This document shows, in pieces, positions 25,217 through 33,909 of a stretch of 64,000 nucleotides of DNA. The translations under genes were made by a program, and so were the position numbers. The notes under the pieces were generated by a model. That model made no database searches, was not told the origin of the DNA, and saw nothing but the letters and a program-made list of their open reading frames with translations. Position 1 is the stretch's first letter. Each line of letters begins with the position of its first letter. The DNA is taken from positions 4,030,001-4,094,000 of the forward strand of contig NZ_CP117522.1 in the NCBI RefSeq assembly GCF_031679605.1, written 5' to 3'. The DNA comes from Streptomyces luomodiensis (GTDB lineage Bacteria; Actinomycetota; Actinomycetes; Streptomycetales; Streptomycetaceae).

Positions 25217-26143
25217 ATGCGCGCCCTGCTCGTTGACCACTCCGCCCCCTCCGGCCTGCGCCTCGGCGAAACCGCCGACCCCCAACCCGCCCCGCATCAG
25301 GCCCTGGTCCGGGTGACCGCCACCTCCCTCAACTACGGCGAGGTGGCCCACCGGACCGAGGCCCCCGACGGCACGGTGCTGGGCTGGGACGCCGCCGGGG
25401 TAATCGAGCGCGCGGCCGCCGACGGCTCCGGCCCAGCCGCCGGAACCCCGGTCGTCACCCTGGGCGCGGACGGCGGCTGGGCGGAGCTGCGCGCGGTGGA
25501 CACCACCATGCTCGGCGTCCAGCCCGCCGCCGCCGACCCCGGCGCGATCAGCACCATCCCGGTCGCGGGCGGCAGCGCCCTGCGCGCCCTGCGCCGCATC
25601 GGCGACACCCTCGGCCGGCGCATCCTCGTCACCGGCGCCACCGGCGGGGTCGGCCGCTACGCCGTCCAGCTCGCCCGGCTCGGCGGCGCCCACGTCATCG
25701 CCACCACCGGCGACCCGGACGCCCACGGCGACGACCTGCGGGCGCTGGGCGCGCACGAGGTGATCGCGGGACCGGAGGAGCTCGGCGAGCCGGTGCACGG
25801 AGTAGTGGACATGGTCGGCGGACCGCAGCTGGTAGCGGCGTACGACCATCTCGCGGCCCACGGCACCCTGGTCTCCGTCGGCCATGTGGCGGGCCGGCCC
25901 GAGGTCTTCCCGTTCGGCGCCCTCTACGGCAACGAAGGCCGCCACAACCGCTCGATCGTCACCTTCTACCTGCTGGACCGCCCCGACATCGGCCCGGATC
26001 TCGGCTGGCTCGCGCAACGCGTCGCGGCGGGCGACCTCGACCCCCAGATCGCCTGGCGCGGCGGCTGGAACCGCGCCGAGGAGGCCGTCGCCGCCCTGCT
26101 GGAGCGCCGCCTGCACGGCAAGGCGGTCCTGGACATCGCCTGA
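25217..26143 (+). CDS. NADPH:quinone oxidoreductase-like (zinc-free MDR family)
   Basis: 308 residues. The GroES-like N-terminal domain has no zinc-binding cysteines. The Rossmann motif is LVTGATGGVGRYAVQLA and the C-terminus KAVLDIA is typical. It probably reduces quinones or enones with NADPH, as part of a detoxification response controlled by the divergent TetR protein. The substrate is unknown. Confidence 0.9.
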   Translation: MRALLVDHSAPSGLRLGETADPQPAPHQALVRVTATSLNYGEVAHRTEAPDGTVLGWDAAGVIERAAADGSGPAAGTPVVTLGADGGWAELRAVDTTMLGVQPAAADPGAISTIPVAGGSALRALRRIGDTLGRRILVTGATGGVGRYAVQLARLGGAHVIATTGDPDAHGDDLRALGAHEVIAGPEELGEPVHGVVDMVGGPQLVAAYDHLAAHGTLVSVGHVAGRPEVFPFGALYGNEGRHNRSIVTFYLLDRPDIGPDLGWLAQRVAAGDLDPQIAWRGGWNRAEEAVAALLERRLHGKAVLDIA

Positions 26144-26164
26144 CCCACCGGCCGGCCGACAGCC

Positions 26165-26719
26165 CTACACCCGGGTGGGACGCACCATCACCGTCAGGAC
26201 CGGCGCCTCCGGCGAAGACTGCGCGGTGCCCACCACCACGTACCCCCACGAGACGTACAGGGCCTGCACCCTCCCGTCCTGGTTCAAAGGGTTCACCATC
26301 AACGAGACCTGCGTCTCGGGGCGCCCGGCCAGGAGCACGTCATGGAGCTTGCGGGCCGTCCCCTGCCTGCGTCACCGCTGGCGGACCATCATCTCTTTCA
26401 CCGCGACCGTGGAAGCCCCCGCCATGGTGGGCTTGGGCTCTGGCCGGATGCGGCGCCACCAGCGGTCATCCCCTCCGGTGAGCCGGTTGGCGTAGATGTA
26501 GCCGATGGGCTCACCGGAGTCGTACGCCACCACGGCCTCCCAACCCGGTTCGACAGCGTGCCGGTGCAGCCGCTCCCCGAATGTCTCCGGGGCGTAGTGC
26601 GGCAGGTGGAGCTTGTGCGCCCAGCACTCCTTGTAGATCCCCACCAGGTCATCCCATACGGACTCCACATCACCGATCCGGACGAAGCTCACGTTGCCTT
26701 CCGCCGCTGCCCCGGCCAT
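26165..26719 (-). pseudogene. GNAT-family acetyltransferase interrupted by an in-frame TGA
   Basis: Reading from ATG 26719, the protein runs to EMMVRQR and meets TGA at 26372-26374. The same frame then continues without a gap as RRQGTARKLHDVLLAG ... QALYVSWGYVVVGT ... LTVMVRP to TAG at 26165. The stop sits inside the acetyl-CoA-binding motif (xRQRWRRQGTA expected), where one base change would give TGG (Trp). So this is a one-base nonsense mutation or a sequencing error. As written, only 115 residues without the cofactor site are made. It lies ten bases after the XRE gene, in the same orientation. Confidence 0.85.
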
Positions 26720-26729
26720 GAGGAGACCG

Positions 26730-28022
26730 TCAGCTGGGCAGGGCCCCGGTGCGGGCCGCGAATTCCCGCACGCCCGGCACGCGGGCGGGCAGGTACAGCA
26801 GGTCCGCCGTCAGGGCACGCAGTGCTGGCCGCCGCACTTCCTGTGGCGCCTCCTGCTCCACCTTGCGGAGCGCCGCGAAGGTCTGCGGATGGTCGCCGAG
26901 GGCATGCCACATGCGGGCCGTATCCGTCCAGGCGCGGGCACGGCGCTCCGCCGTCGGCATGCGGTCGATGTTCAGCCGTGCGGCGACCTTCACGCCCTCG
27001 TCAGGCGTGCCGAGTGCGTTGAGCACGCCGATCCGGTACACGTCCACCTGTGTCTGGCCGGCGTCCACGGTGAACAGTCCCGGTACCGCCTGGCGCCGCT
27101 CCGTCTCCTCCTGGGCCTCGTCCAGCAGGCCCAGCGCCGTGGCGCGGTCCCTGCTGGTGGCCGCTGTGTACGCGGCTGTCAGCAGCAGCGTCGTACGCAC
27201 CGCCCCGGTCGAGGACCGGTCCACATCCAAATCGGCCGCCTCCTGGGTGAGCAGCCGCACCGCGGCCGGGCACCGTCCCGAGCGCCGCATGGTGATCGCG
27301 AGCACCCGAGAGGACTCACCGATCGGAACCGGGTGGCCGCTGTCCCGGGCCGCGGTCAGCGCACGGTCGGCAGCCACCCAGGCCGCGTCGTTGTGCTGTT
27401 TGAGCGCCAACTCGGCAGCCAGCACATATGCCCGCGCGAGCACCATGCTCACCTGCTCGCGCGCCCGCCCGCTCGACGCGTCCCGCGTCGCCGAGGCCGC
27501 GGCGAGCAGGCCCGGGAGCGCGCGACCGAGAGAGGTGTAGCGAGCGGCGCAGAAGTCCGATCGTGCGGCCGCTGCCTGCTGGACGAGGCGGGCCGGCGGA
27601 ACCGGGGCAGCAGAGGGGAGCCGGAAGAGAGCGTCCTCGAGGCCGGCCGCCGGGTCGAAGGGGCCGGACGCGGCACCGGCTGGTGCGGTGCCTACAACGG
27701 CCGTTGCCCCGGCCGCCAACGCACCGGTGAGCAGTTCCCTACGACGCACCGCATCCTCCTCGCCCGATGGACACTCCACGGTATCGACCATGGGTCCGCC
27801 CGGCACAGGAGTCGCGATCAGCCGGTCGAGTGGGAGGTGCAAGAACGCCGCGAACCGCACCAGCACGGCGTGGTCGAGCCGCATGCGACCGGACTCGATC
27901 CGGGAGACGGCCGACGCGGAGTAGCCACACGCTTGGCCGACTTGCGCCTGGGTGAGGCGGGCGGCGCAGCGGGCGCCACGAAGGATCGACCCGATGTCAA
28001 CTCTCGCCGAACCAACGTCCAT
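26730..28022 (-). CDS. XRE-family helix-turn-helix regulator with TPR-like C-terminal region
   Basis: 430 residues. The N-terminal helix-turn-helix is LTQAQVGQACGYSASAVSRIESG. The rest is Ala/Arg-rich alpha-helical (repeats such as RAYVLAAELALKQHNDAAWV and AYTAATSRDRATALGLLDEA), reminiscent of tetratricopeptide arrays. TAGGAGGT precedes the ATG at 28022 by five bases. It diverges from the graspetide locus and is its likely regulator. A hydrophobic Ala-rich stretch at ~100-115 (LLTGALAAGATAVVGTAPAG) looks like a Tat or membrane segment, which is odd for a cytoplasmic regulator. Confidence 0.85.
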   Translation of the reverse strand: MDVGSARVDIGSILRGARCAARLTQAQVGQACGYSASAVSRIESGRMRLDHAVLVRFAAFLHLPLDRLIATPVPGGPMVDTVECPSGEEDAVRRRELLTGALAAGATAVVGTAPAGAASGPFDPAAGLEDALFRLPSAAPVPPARLVQQAAAARSDFCAARYTSLGRALPGLLAAASATRDASSGRAREQVSMVLARAYVLAAELALKQHNDAAWVAADRALTAARDSGHPVPIGESSRVLAITMRRSGRCPAAVRLLTQEAADLDVDRSSTGAVRTTLLLTAAYTAATSRDRATALGLLDEAQEETERRQAVPGLFTVDAGQTQVDVYRIGVLNALGTPDEGVKVAARLNIDRMPTAERRARAWTDTARMWHALGDHPQTFAALRKVEQEAPQEVRRPALRALTADLLYLPARVPGVREFAARTGALPS

Positions 28023-28277
28023 AGGTACCTCCTACGGAACAACGGGAGACACGACATCAGGGATACCGCGGGCGGGTGAGGAGGGCGTACGGAAGCACGC
28101 CATGTGCGGGTTCGGCACACGACGTGCGGAATGCCACCTCACGCTCCCGCACGAGGCGGTGGGCCGCGATGGTGATGACACGCCCGGCGGCAGACCGGGC
28201 ATTCCCAACGGCATGCGGCGAGCCCCATTCCCCGGGGTCTCCACGGTGCCTGGCCCACCCACCGGAAAGCCGACGAG

Positions 28278-28975
28278 ATGACCACGATGATGATCAGCAA
28301 GCCCTCACCGCTCCCCCCCCCGGAACCGGGCATCCGGCCTACACTCAGTCGCTCCCCTGCACCGAGGAGTCCGTGCGCATCGCGCGGCTGTCCGTCGCCG
28401 CCACCCTGCGCGCCTGGGGGCTGGACGCCTTGGTGGACGACGCCCGCTTGATCGCCTCGGAACTGGCCACCAACGCGATCGTGCACACCGTCCGCTCGAT
28501 CCCCGACCCCGAGCAGCGCGGCTGCTTCCGCGTCAAGGTCGAACGCCCCGGCGATCACCTCCTGCGCATTTCCACGTTCGACCGGTCCCGCGCCGTCCCG
28601 CGCGTCGTCCATGCGAGCGAAACCGCTGAGTCCGGGCGCGGCATGGCCGTGGTGGAGGCCGTCGCCTCCCGGTGGGGCATCGATCCCAAGCCGTGGGGCA
28701 AAGGCGTATGGGCGGAGTGCACCATCCCGGAGCGGCCCACCCCGGTCCGCCCTTGGGGCCTGCGCCGACTCGGTCCGTACCCCGCGGCGGCAGAGATGCC
28801 GTTCACCACCGTCACCATCGATCCGGACTCCCAGACCGGCGTGTTCCGCGACCGTGACGGCTTGGTGGTCGAGATGGGCAAGCACGGCACCAGCTCCGCC
28901 ACCTCGACATCGACCGTGACAAACCTGGACTCGCGCAACGACGCGGGCTCCGACCAGGACTCCCAGCAGGACTGA
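28278..28975 (+). CDS. GHKL ATPase fused in frame to a graspetide (ATP-grasp RiPP) precursor
   Basis: The first part is an RsbW-like ATP-binding domain (DDARLIASELATNAIVH with the N-box Asn, SGRGMAVVEAVASRWG). It runs without stop or start codon into PVRPWGLRRLGPYP ... PFTTVTIDPDSQTG ... VEMGKHGTSS and an acidic Thr/Ser/Asp tail ending GSDQDSQQD. That second part has the hallmarks of TIGR04186-type graspetide precursors (leader with PWGLR, core with Thr/Ser donors and Asp acceptors). The ATG at 28278 (MTTMMISKPSP) is the expected start, but the nine-C run at 28313-28321 puts it out of frame; ten or seven Cs would restore it. An in-frame GTG at 28373 is the only nearby alternative. The next genes are the ATP-grasp ligase and methyltransferase. 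Confidence 0.75.
28313..28321 (+). other. Nine-C homopolymer at a reading-frame break
   Basis: A run of nine C lies 35 bases after the natural ATG of the ATPase-precursor gene. The upstream frame (from 28278) and the downstream coding frame (codon start at 28322) disagree by two bases. Confidence 0.8.
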
Positions 28976-28983
28976 CAGCCCCG

Positions 28984-29966
28984 ATGGCCGACACGAAACC
29001 GGTCCTGGTGGTCACGGAACCGCTCGACATCACCGCCGACATGGTGATCACCCATCTCAACGAGCGCGATGTTCCCGTGGTCCGCTTCAATCCTGCGGAT
29101 CTCCCAACCGGGGCGCTGACGGTCTCGGCGCGATTCGGTGGCCGCCCGGCCTCCACCTCAGTGGCCGGGCAGCTCCGTACCCCGTCGAGGACCGCCGACC
29201 TGGAACATGTACGGGCGGTGTACTGGCGCCGCCCCGCCTGGCCCGCCTTCGATCACCTGGACGCGGACGACGCACGCTACGCCGCAGCGCAGGTCCGCCA
29301 CGGAATCGCCGGCGTCCTCCACGCCCTCGACGGCCCGCTATGGGTCAACCACCCTGTCCGCAACGCGGCGGCCGACCACAAACCCACCCAACTCGCCACA
29401 GCCGCACGCCTCGGCTTCACCGTGCCCGCGACGCTGGTGACCAACGACCCTGGCGAGGCGCGCAGGTTCATCGCCGCGCACGGTCAGGTGATCACTTGCG
29501 ATGGACCCCGTACGAGCGAGACGGCATCAGCCTGACCAGCTGGGCCGAGCCCGTGACCGCCGACGAGGTGGACGACGCCGTGGCCGTGGCTCCGCACCTG
29601 TTCCAAGCCCGTGTGGACAAGATCGCCGACCTGCGGGTGCTGATCGTCGGCCGACGGCCGTTCGCCGTCCGCATCGACTCCGGCCTGCTGGACTGGCGCA
29701 AGGACTACTCCGCCCTCTCGTACCGCGTGGTAGACCTGCCGGATCGGCTGGAGAAGGCGCTCCTCGCCTGTCTCGACCACTTCGGCCTCCCCTCCGGGAG
29801 CTTCGACCTCGCCCTCGACCGCGACCACGAACCCCACTGGCTGGAGCTGAACCCGAACGGCCAATGGGGGTGGCTGGAGGAGAAAACCGGCCTGCCGATG
29901 GCCGCCGCCTTCGCCGACCTGCTCGCTCAAGGAGACAACCCCGATGATGCCCGACACCGCGACTGA
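28984..29966 (+). pseudogene. ATP-grasp graspetide ligase (MvdD/TgmB-like), frameshifted
   Basis: The N-terminal half (VLVVTEPLDITADMVITHL ... AVYWRRPAWPAF ... VNHPVRNAAADHKPTQL) is read from ATG 28984 and stops at 29535. The C-terminal half (WTPYERDGISLTSW ... LFQARVDKIADLRVLIVG ... FDLALDRDHEPHW, LELNPNGQWGW) is in another frame from about 29496 to TGA 29966. The break lies at 29491-29498, just where related ligases have a conserved K-T-L-R-W that includes an ATP-contacting Lys. A loss of about 1 or 7 bases would explain it. The intact enzyme would activate Asp/Glu side chains of the precursor with ATP to form esters with Thr/Ser. The metal-binding LELNPNGQW motif survives. Confidence 0.85.
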
Positions 29967-31134
29967 ACGGCGCGCCCTCGCCGACCGGCTCCAGGAGGCC
30001 GGAGTCCTCACCCATCCGACGTGGCGCGCAGCGGTCGAGGCCGTACCCCGTGAACTGTTCCTCCAGCCCGGCGTGTTCCTGCCCACCGACGGCGAACACT
30101 GGCGGCCCGTCACCGCGCTCGGCACCGACCCGAAGGAATGGTCCAAGATCGCCTATCGCGACGAGTCCCTGGTGACGCAATTGGACGGGCACCTCACCGC
30201 CGACCAGGCCGCCGAACCTGTCCCTGGCGTGCCTACGTCATCCTCCACCACGCCTGTGACGGTCATCGACATGATCGAAGCCCTGGACATCGAGGACGGT
30301 CACACCGTGCTGGAGATCGGCACCGGTACCGGCTACTCCACCGCCCTGATGTGCCACCGGCTCGGCGAGGACAACGTCACCACGATCGAAGTGGACCCGG
30401 GCGTGTCGGCCCGTGCGGATGCCGCCTTGGAGGCCGCCGGATACTCCACATGGACCGTGACCGGTGACGGGCTCCTCGGCCACCCCCGCCGCGCCCCCTA
30501 CGACCATGTCATCGCCACGTGCGCGGTACGCCGTATCCCCCACACCTGGGTACGCCAGACCAAGCCGGGCGGCACCATTCTCACCACGCTAGCCCCCGGC
30601 TCATGGGCGTACGGCACCGGCCTCGCCAAGGTCGCCGTGAACGACGACGGTACGGCCGAGGGGCGGATCATCGGGGAGTCGTCGTTCATGCAGGCGCGCT
30701 CGCAGGCCGCCGTACCGCTCGCCGGGGACCTGTCGGCGCGGATCGCCTACGCCGACAGCGAGCGCGAGGCGAAGGTGGCGCCGACGCTGCTGGAGGAGTG
30801 GATGCCCGCCTTCCTCGCCCAGCTCGCCACGCCCGGCGCCCAGCTCGTGCGCGCCGCCAGGGGCGATGGCACTCGGCAACTCTACGTGTTCGACACCGGC
30901 CGCGAATCGTTCGCCGAGTTCACTGAGAACGGCTCGGGCTGGGCAGTCCGGCAGGGCGGTCCGCTGGCGCTGTGGGACGACATCGAGCACGCGCTCACCG
31001 CCTGGCAGGCCGCCGGACGCCCCGACATCAGCACCGTGCGGCTCCGCGTCACCCCCAGCTCTCACACCTACTGGATCGACGACCGGCCCGCACTGCGCTG
31101 GGAACACCGGCTCGTCTGCGGGAGGCGCCGATAG
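29944..31134 (+). CDS. PIMT-like O-methyltransferase of a graspetide pathway
   Basis: 396 residues. The N-terminal PIMT pattern (AVPRELFLQP ... SSTTPVTVIDMIEALD) leads to SAM motif I VLEIGTGTGYSTALM and acidic IEVDPG, then a family-specific C-terminal domain of about 180 residues. It corresponds to the methyltransferase of ATP-grasp peptide maturase systems (TIGR04188). In fuscimiditide and amycolimiditide, homologues methylate a core Asp that then closes to an aspartimide. GGAG lies nine bases upstream; the gene overlaps the ligase by 23 bases. This gene appears intact. Confidence 0.9.
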   Translation: MMPDTATERRALADRLQEAGVLTHPTWRAAVEAVPRELFLQPGVFLPTDGEHWRPVTALGTDPKEWSKIAYRDESLVTQLDGHLTADQAAEPVPGVPTSSSTTPVTVIDMIEALDIEDGHTVLEIGTGTGYSTALMCHRLGEDNVTTIEVDPGVSARADAALEAAGYSTWTVTGDGLLGHPRRAPYDHVIATCAVRRIPHTWVRQTKPGGTILTTLAPGSWAYGTGLAKVAVNDDGTAEGRIIGESSFMQARSQAAVPLAGDLSARIAYADSEREAKVAPTLLEEWMPAFLAQLATPGAQLVRAARGDGTRQLYVFDTGRESFAEFTENGSGWAVRQGGPLALWDDIEHALTAWQAAGRPDISTVRLRVTPSSHTYWIDDRPALRWEHRLVCGRRR

Positions 31135-31145
31135 GCTCGCCCGCC

Positions 31146-31583
31146 ATGAGCGAGATTCCCGGTGACGGTGCGGCCCGCGATGCCTCGGTAGTGGTGGCCC
31201 GTGACGAGAACGGCCTGGTCGCGCTGTTGAGCGCCCCGTTCCCCCGGCACGGCGGCGAGTATCTGTTCCTCCCCGGCGGGCGGGAGGAGAGGGGCGAGAC
31301 CCCGGACGAATGCGCTCGCCGGGAGCTGAAGGAGGAAGCGGGCATCACAGCCGCGCGATGGCGTCCGCTGGGCACATACGCCATCACCCTGGGAACGGCC
31401 GCCAGGGTCCACCTCTACGAAGCACGCGATCTGTCCGTCGGTCCACAGCGGCTCACCCCCACCGAACAGGACTTCAAGCTGTCCTGGTGGCCTATGGCCG
31501 ACGCGATCGTGGCCGCCGTCGAGGGCCGCTTCCTGCTCCCCGCCGGGCCGCTCGCCCTGCTCCTGGCCGATCGGAGCGGCTGA
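31146..31583 (+). CDS. NUDIX hydrolase
   Basis: 145 residues with a complete Nudix box (GGREERGETPDECARRELKEEAGI; shown in two parts: GGREERGETP, ARRELKEEAG) giving the Mg-binding REL-x-EE. It hydrolyses a nucleoside diphosphate linked to another moiety; the substrate is not predictable. Same strand and 11 bases after the methyltransferase, so probably transcribed with the graspetide genes. A terminator follows. Confidence 0.92.
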   Translation: MSEIPGDGAARDASVVVARDENGLVALLSAPFPRHGGEYLFLPGGREERGETPDECARRELKEEAGITAARWRPLGTYAITLGTAARVHLYEARDLSVGPQRLTPTEQDFKLSWWPMADAIVAAVEGRFLLPAGPLALLLADRSG

Positions 31584-31600
31584 AGCGGGTCACCGCGAAC

Positions 31601-31638
31601 ACGACGAAGGCCCCGCCGGGTGGCGGGGCCTTCGTCGT
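31601..31638. terminator. Rho-independent-type hairpin
   Basis: A 17-base perfect stem, 31601-31617 (ACGACGAAGGCCCCGCC) with 31622-31638, around the loop GGGT. It lies between the convergent NUDIX gene and tmRNA gene, so it can serve both strands. The usual T-run is missing, as is common in Streptomyces. Confidence 0.85.
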
Positions 31639-31650
31639 ACATGGGATGAG

Positions 31651-32017
31651 TGGAGATGGCGGGAATCGAACCCGCGTCCACCGGTGTGGGAACAGGGCTT
31701 CTCCGAGCGCAGTTCGCTGTGCTTTTCTCGGCCCCGGAGATCACGCGAACAAGTCTCCGACGGGCTCAGTCACTGTTTGATTTCCCACTACACCCCGTGA
31801 CCGGGTCTAGTGGTTTAGTTCCCTAGCTGATGCCAGGATCCGGGTCGGGAACAGCCCCGGGCTGACACTTCGCAAGTCGCTACTTAGGCAGCGAGGGCGA
31901 AGGAATCGCGCTTGGTGTTGGCGATTATTGGTTTCGGCATATGGTTTACGAGATCATTGCCGCTTCCTCGGCTCGCTTCCCCTGCTTCGACAGCCGGTGT
32001 CGAAACCGATCATCCCC
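31651..32017 (-). ncRNA. ssrA: Transfer-messenger RNA (tmRNA)
   Basis: About 367 nucleotides on the minus strand. The 5' end GGGGATGATCGGTTTCGACA pairs its first seven bases with CATCTCC at the 3' end; the T-arm GCGGGTTCGATTCCCGC is complete. CCA is not encoded (the genome reads CTC after the discriminator A). The tag reading frame at 31884-31922 begins GCC and ends TAA and encodes ANTKRDSFALAA, with the ALAA ClpXP degron. It rescues ribosomes stalled on broken mRNA with SmpB, whose gene lies just upstream. Confidence 0.95.
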
Positions 32018-32131
32018 ATGTTGTTTTTTCAAAGGTGCCGCGCCCTCGTGTGGGGCACAGAGCCATCATAGGTGAACAACGCGCGACGGGGCCACATCAT
32101 TCCCGCCGCCCCGGTCGTGCCTTGCGGCCGG

Positions 32132-32611
32132 TCAGGCCCGCTGCCGCCGCCGGGCCGCCGAGATCGCCCGCTCGGCCTCCCGGCGGTCCTGCCGCTCCCG
32201 GAGCGTCTGCCGCTTGTCGTACTCCTTCTTGCCCTTGGCCAGGGCGACCTCGACCTTGGCCCGGCCGTCCTTGAAGTACAGGGACAGCGGCACCAGGGTG
32301 TGCCCGGTCTCCTGGGACTTGCCGATCAGCTTGTCGATCTCCGCCCGGTGCAGCAGCAGCTTCCGCCGGCGGCGCGCCGCGTGGTTGGTCCACGTCCCCT
32401 GGCTGTACTCGGGGATGTGCACGTTGTGCAGCCATGCCTCGCCGCCGTCGAGCTGGGCGAAGCCGTCCACGAGCGAGGCGCGGCCCTGGCGCAGCGACTT
32501 CACCTCGGTCCCGGTCAGCACCAGACCGCACTCGTACGTGTCCAGGATGTGATAGTCGTGCCGCGCCTTCTTGTTCTGCGCGATCAGCTTGCGACCCGTC
32601 TCTTTAGCCAT
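32132..32611 (-). CDS. smpB: SsrA-binding protein SmpB
   Basis: 159 residues, the normal length. Family signatures are [34 protein letters not shown] and the basic C-terminal tail [13 protein letters not shown], which enters the mRNA channel. It delivers tmRNA to stalled ribosomes; the tmRNA gene lies directly downstream on the same strand. Confidence 0.97.
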   Translation of the reverse strand: MAKETGRKLIAQNKKARHDYHILDTYECGLVLTGTEVKSLRQGRASLVDGFAQLDGGEAWLHNVHIPEYSQGTWTNHAARRRRKLLLHRAEIDKLIGKSQETGHTLVPLSLYFKDGRAKVEVALAKGKKEYDKRQTLRERQDRREAERAISAARRRQRA

Positions 32612-32629
32612 AGCCAGGCCATTGTCGCA

Positions 32630-33841
32630 CTAGGACCCGCCCCCGAGGCCACTCAATACCGTGCGTGCCCGCGCCTCCGCCGACGGGCCGTCGTCGCCCT
32701 TGACCGCGAGGTCCGGGTCGATGCCCTCGCCGTCGACGTTGCGCCCGGCCGGGGTGCGGTAGTGGCCCACGGTGAGCTCGGCGACCGAGCCGTCGGGCAG
32801 TTCGCTCGGCATCTGCACCGAGCCCTTGCCGAAGGTCCGGGAGCCGACGACGACGGCGCGGCCGCGGTCCTGGAGGGCGCCGGTGAGCAGCTCGGCGGCG
32901 CTCATGGTGCCGCCGTCGACCAGCACCACCAGCGGGTTGTCGGTGTCGCCGCCGGGGCGCGCGTTGAGCACGCGCTGGTCACCCCGGACGTCATAGGTGG
33001 CGACCAGGCCGCCGTCGAGGAAGGAGGAGGCGGCGGTGACGGCCTCGGAGACCAGTCCGCCGGAGTTGCCCCGCAGATCGAGGAGGATGCCGTCACCCTG
33101 GGGGATGGCGCGCACCGCGCGCCCGATCCGCTCCCCGGTGCCCTTGGTGAACGAGTCGACCTTGATCCGGACGGCGCCGGCTCTGTCGCCGCCCTGATCG
33201 CTGAGCCGGTCGACGGTCACCGGGTCGGTGGTCAGCCGGGCCCGGCGGAGCGTCTGCGTCCACTCGTGGCCGCCGCGGGACAGCCCGAGCCGCACCCGGC
33301 TGCCCGGGGAGCCGTCGGCGGGGCCGCGCAGCAGGGCCACGACCTCGGTGACGGGCCGGCCGGTCACCCCGTCGCCATCGATCGTGCGCAGCCGGTCACC
33401 GGCCCGGACGCCGGCCCTCTGGGCGGGGCTGCCGGGCTCGACGCGCTCCACCGCGATCCGCCCGCGGGCGTCCCGGCGGGCGGAGATCCCGACGCCGACG
33501 TACACCCCGTCCAGGTTCTGGCGGAAGCCCTCGTACTCACGGGCGCTGTAGACCGCGCCCCACCGGTCTCCGCTGCGGCTCACCACCTCACGGGCGGCCT
33601 TCGAAGCGGACTTCCCGTCCTCCTGGGCCGCGGCCGCGGCCGCCTTGACCTGGTCGCTCTCGACCGCGCCGGCATAGGCACGGGCCGGTATCCGGCCGGC
33701 CCCGGAGGTCCGGCGCGGTCCGGGCTCGGCGCCCCAGGAACCGACGGCCGCCCCGGTGGCGAGCACGCTGACGAAGACCAATGTCAGGGCGGCCCCACGG
33801 CGAATGCGGCGGGGCTGGACGAACAAACACGGGCCCGACAT
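32630..33841 (-). CDS. S41 family C-terminal processing peptidase (CtpA type)
   Basis: 403 residues with an N-terminal membrane anchor (about 17-36). A PDZ domain spans about 115-190 (GVYVGVGIS ... PGSPAQRAGVRAGDRL). The catalytic domain contains Ser314 (GGTMSAAE) and Lys339 (TFGKGS), the S41 Ser/Lys dyad. It degrades or trims secreted proteins. It lies between smpB and ftsX in the same orientation, a conserved actinobacterial order. Confidence 0.92.
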   Translation of the reverse strand: MSGPCLFVQPRRIRRGAALTLVFVSVLATGAAVGSWGAEPGPRRTSGAGRIPARAYAGAVESDQVKAAAAAAQEDGKSASKAAREVVSRSGDRWGAVYSAREYEGFRQNLDGVYVGVGISARRDARGRIAVERVEPGSPAQRAGVRAGDRLRTIDGDGVTGRPVTEVVALLRGPADGSPGSRVRLGLSRGGHEWTQTLRRARLTTDPVTVDRLSDQGGDRAGAVRIKVDSFTKGTGERIGRAVRAIPQGDGILLDLRGNSGGLVSEAVTAASSFLDGGLVATYDVRGDQRVLNARPGGDTDNPLVVLVDGGTMSAAELLTGALQDRGRAVVVGSRTFGKGSVQMPSELPDGSVAELTVGHYRTPAGRNVDGEGIDPDLAVKGDDGPSAEARARTVLSGLGGGS

Positions 33842-33909
33842 GCCGGTGAGTGTAGGGCACCAACGGGCGCCGTACGGCGAGTTGTCCGGTACGGCGCCCT
33901 AGGTGAATG

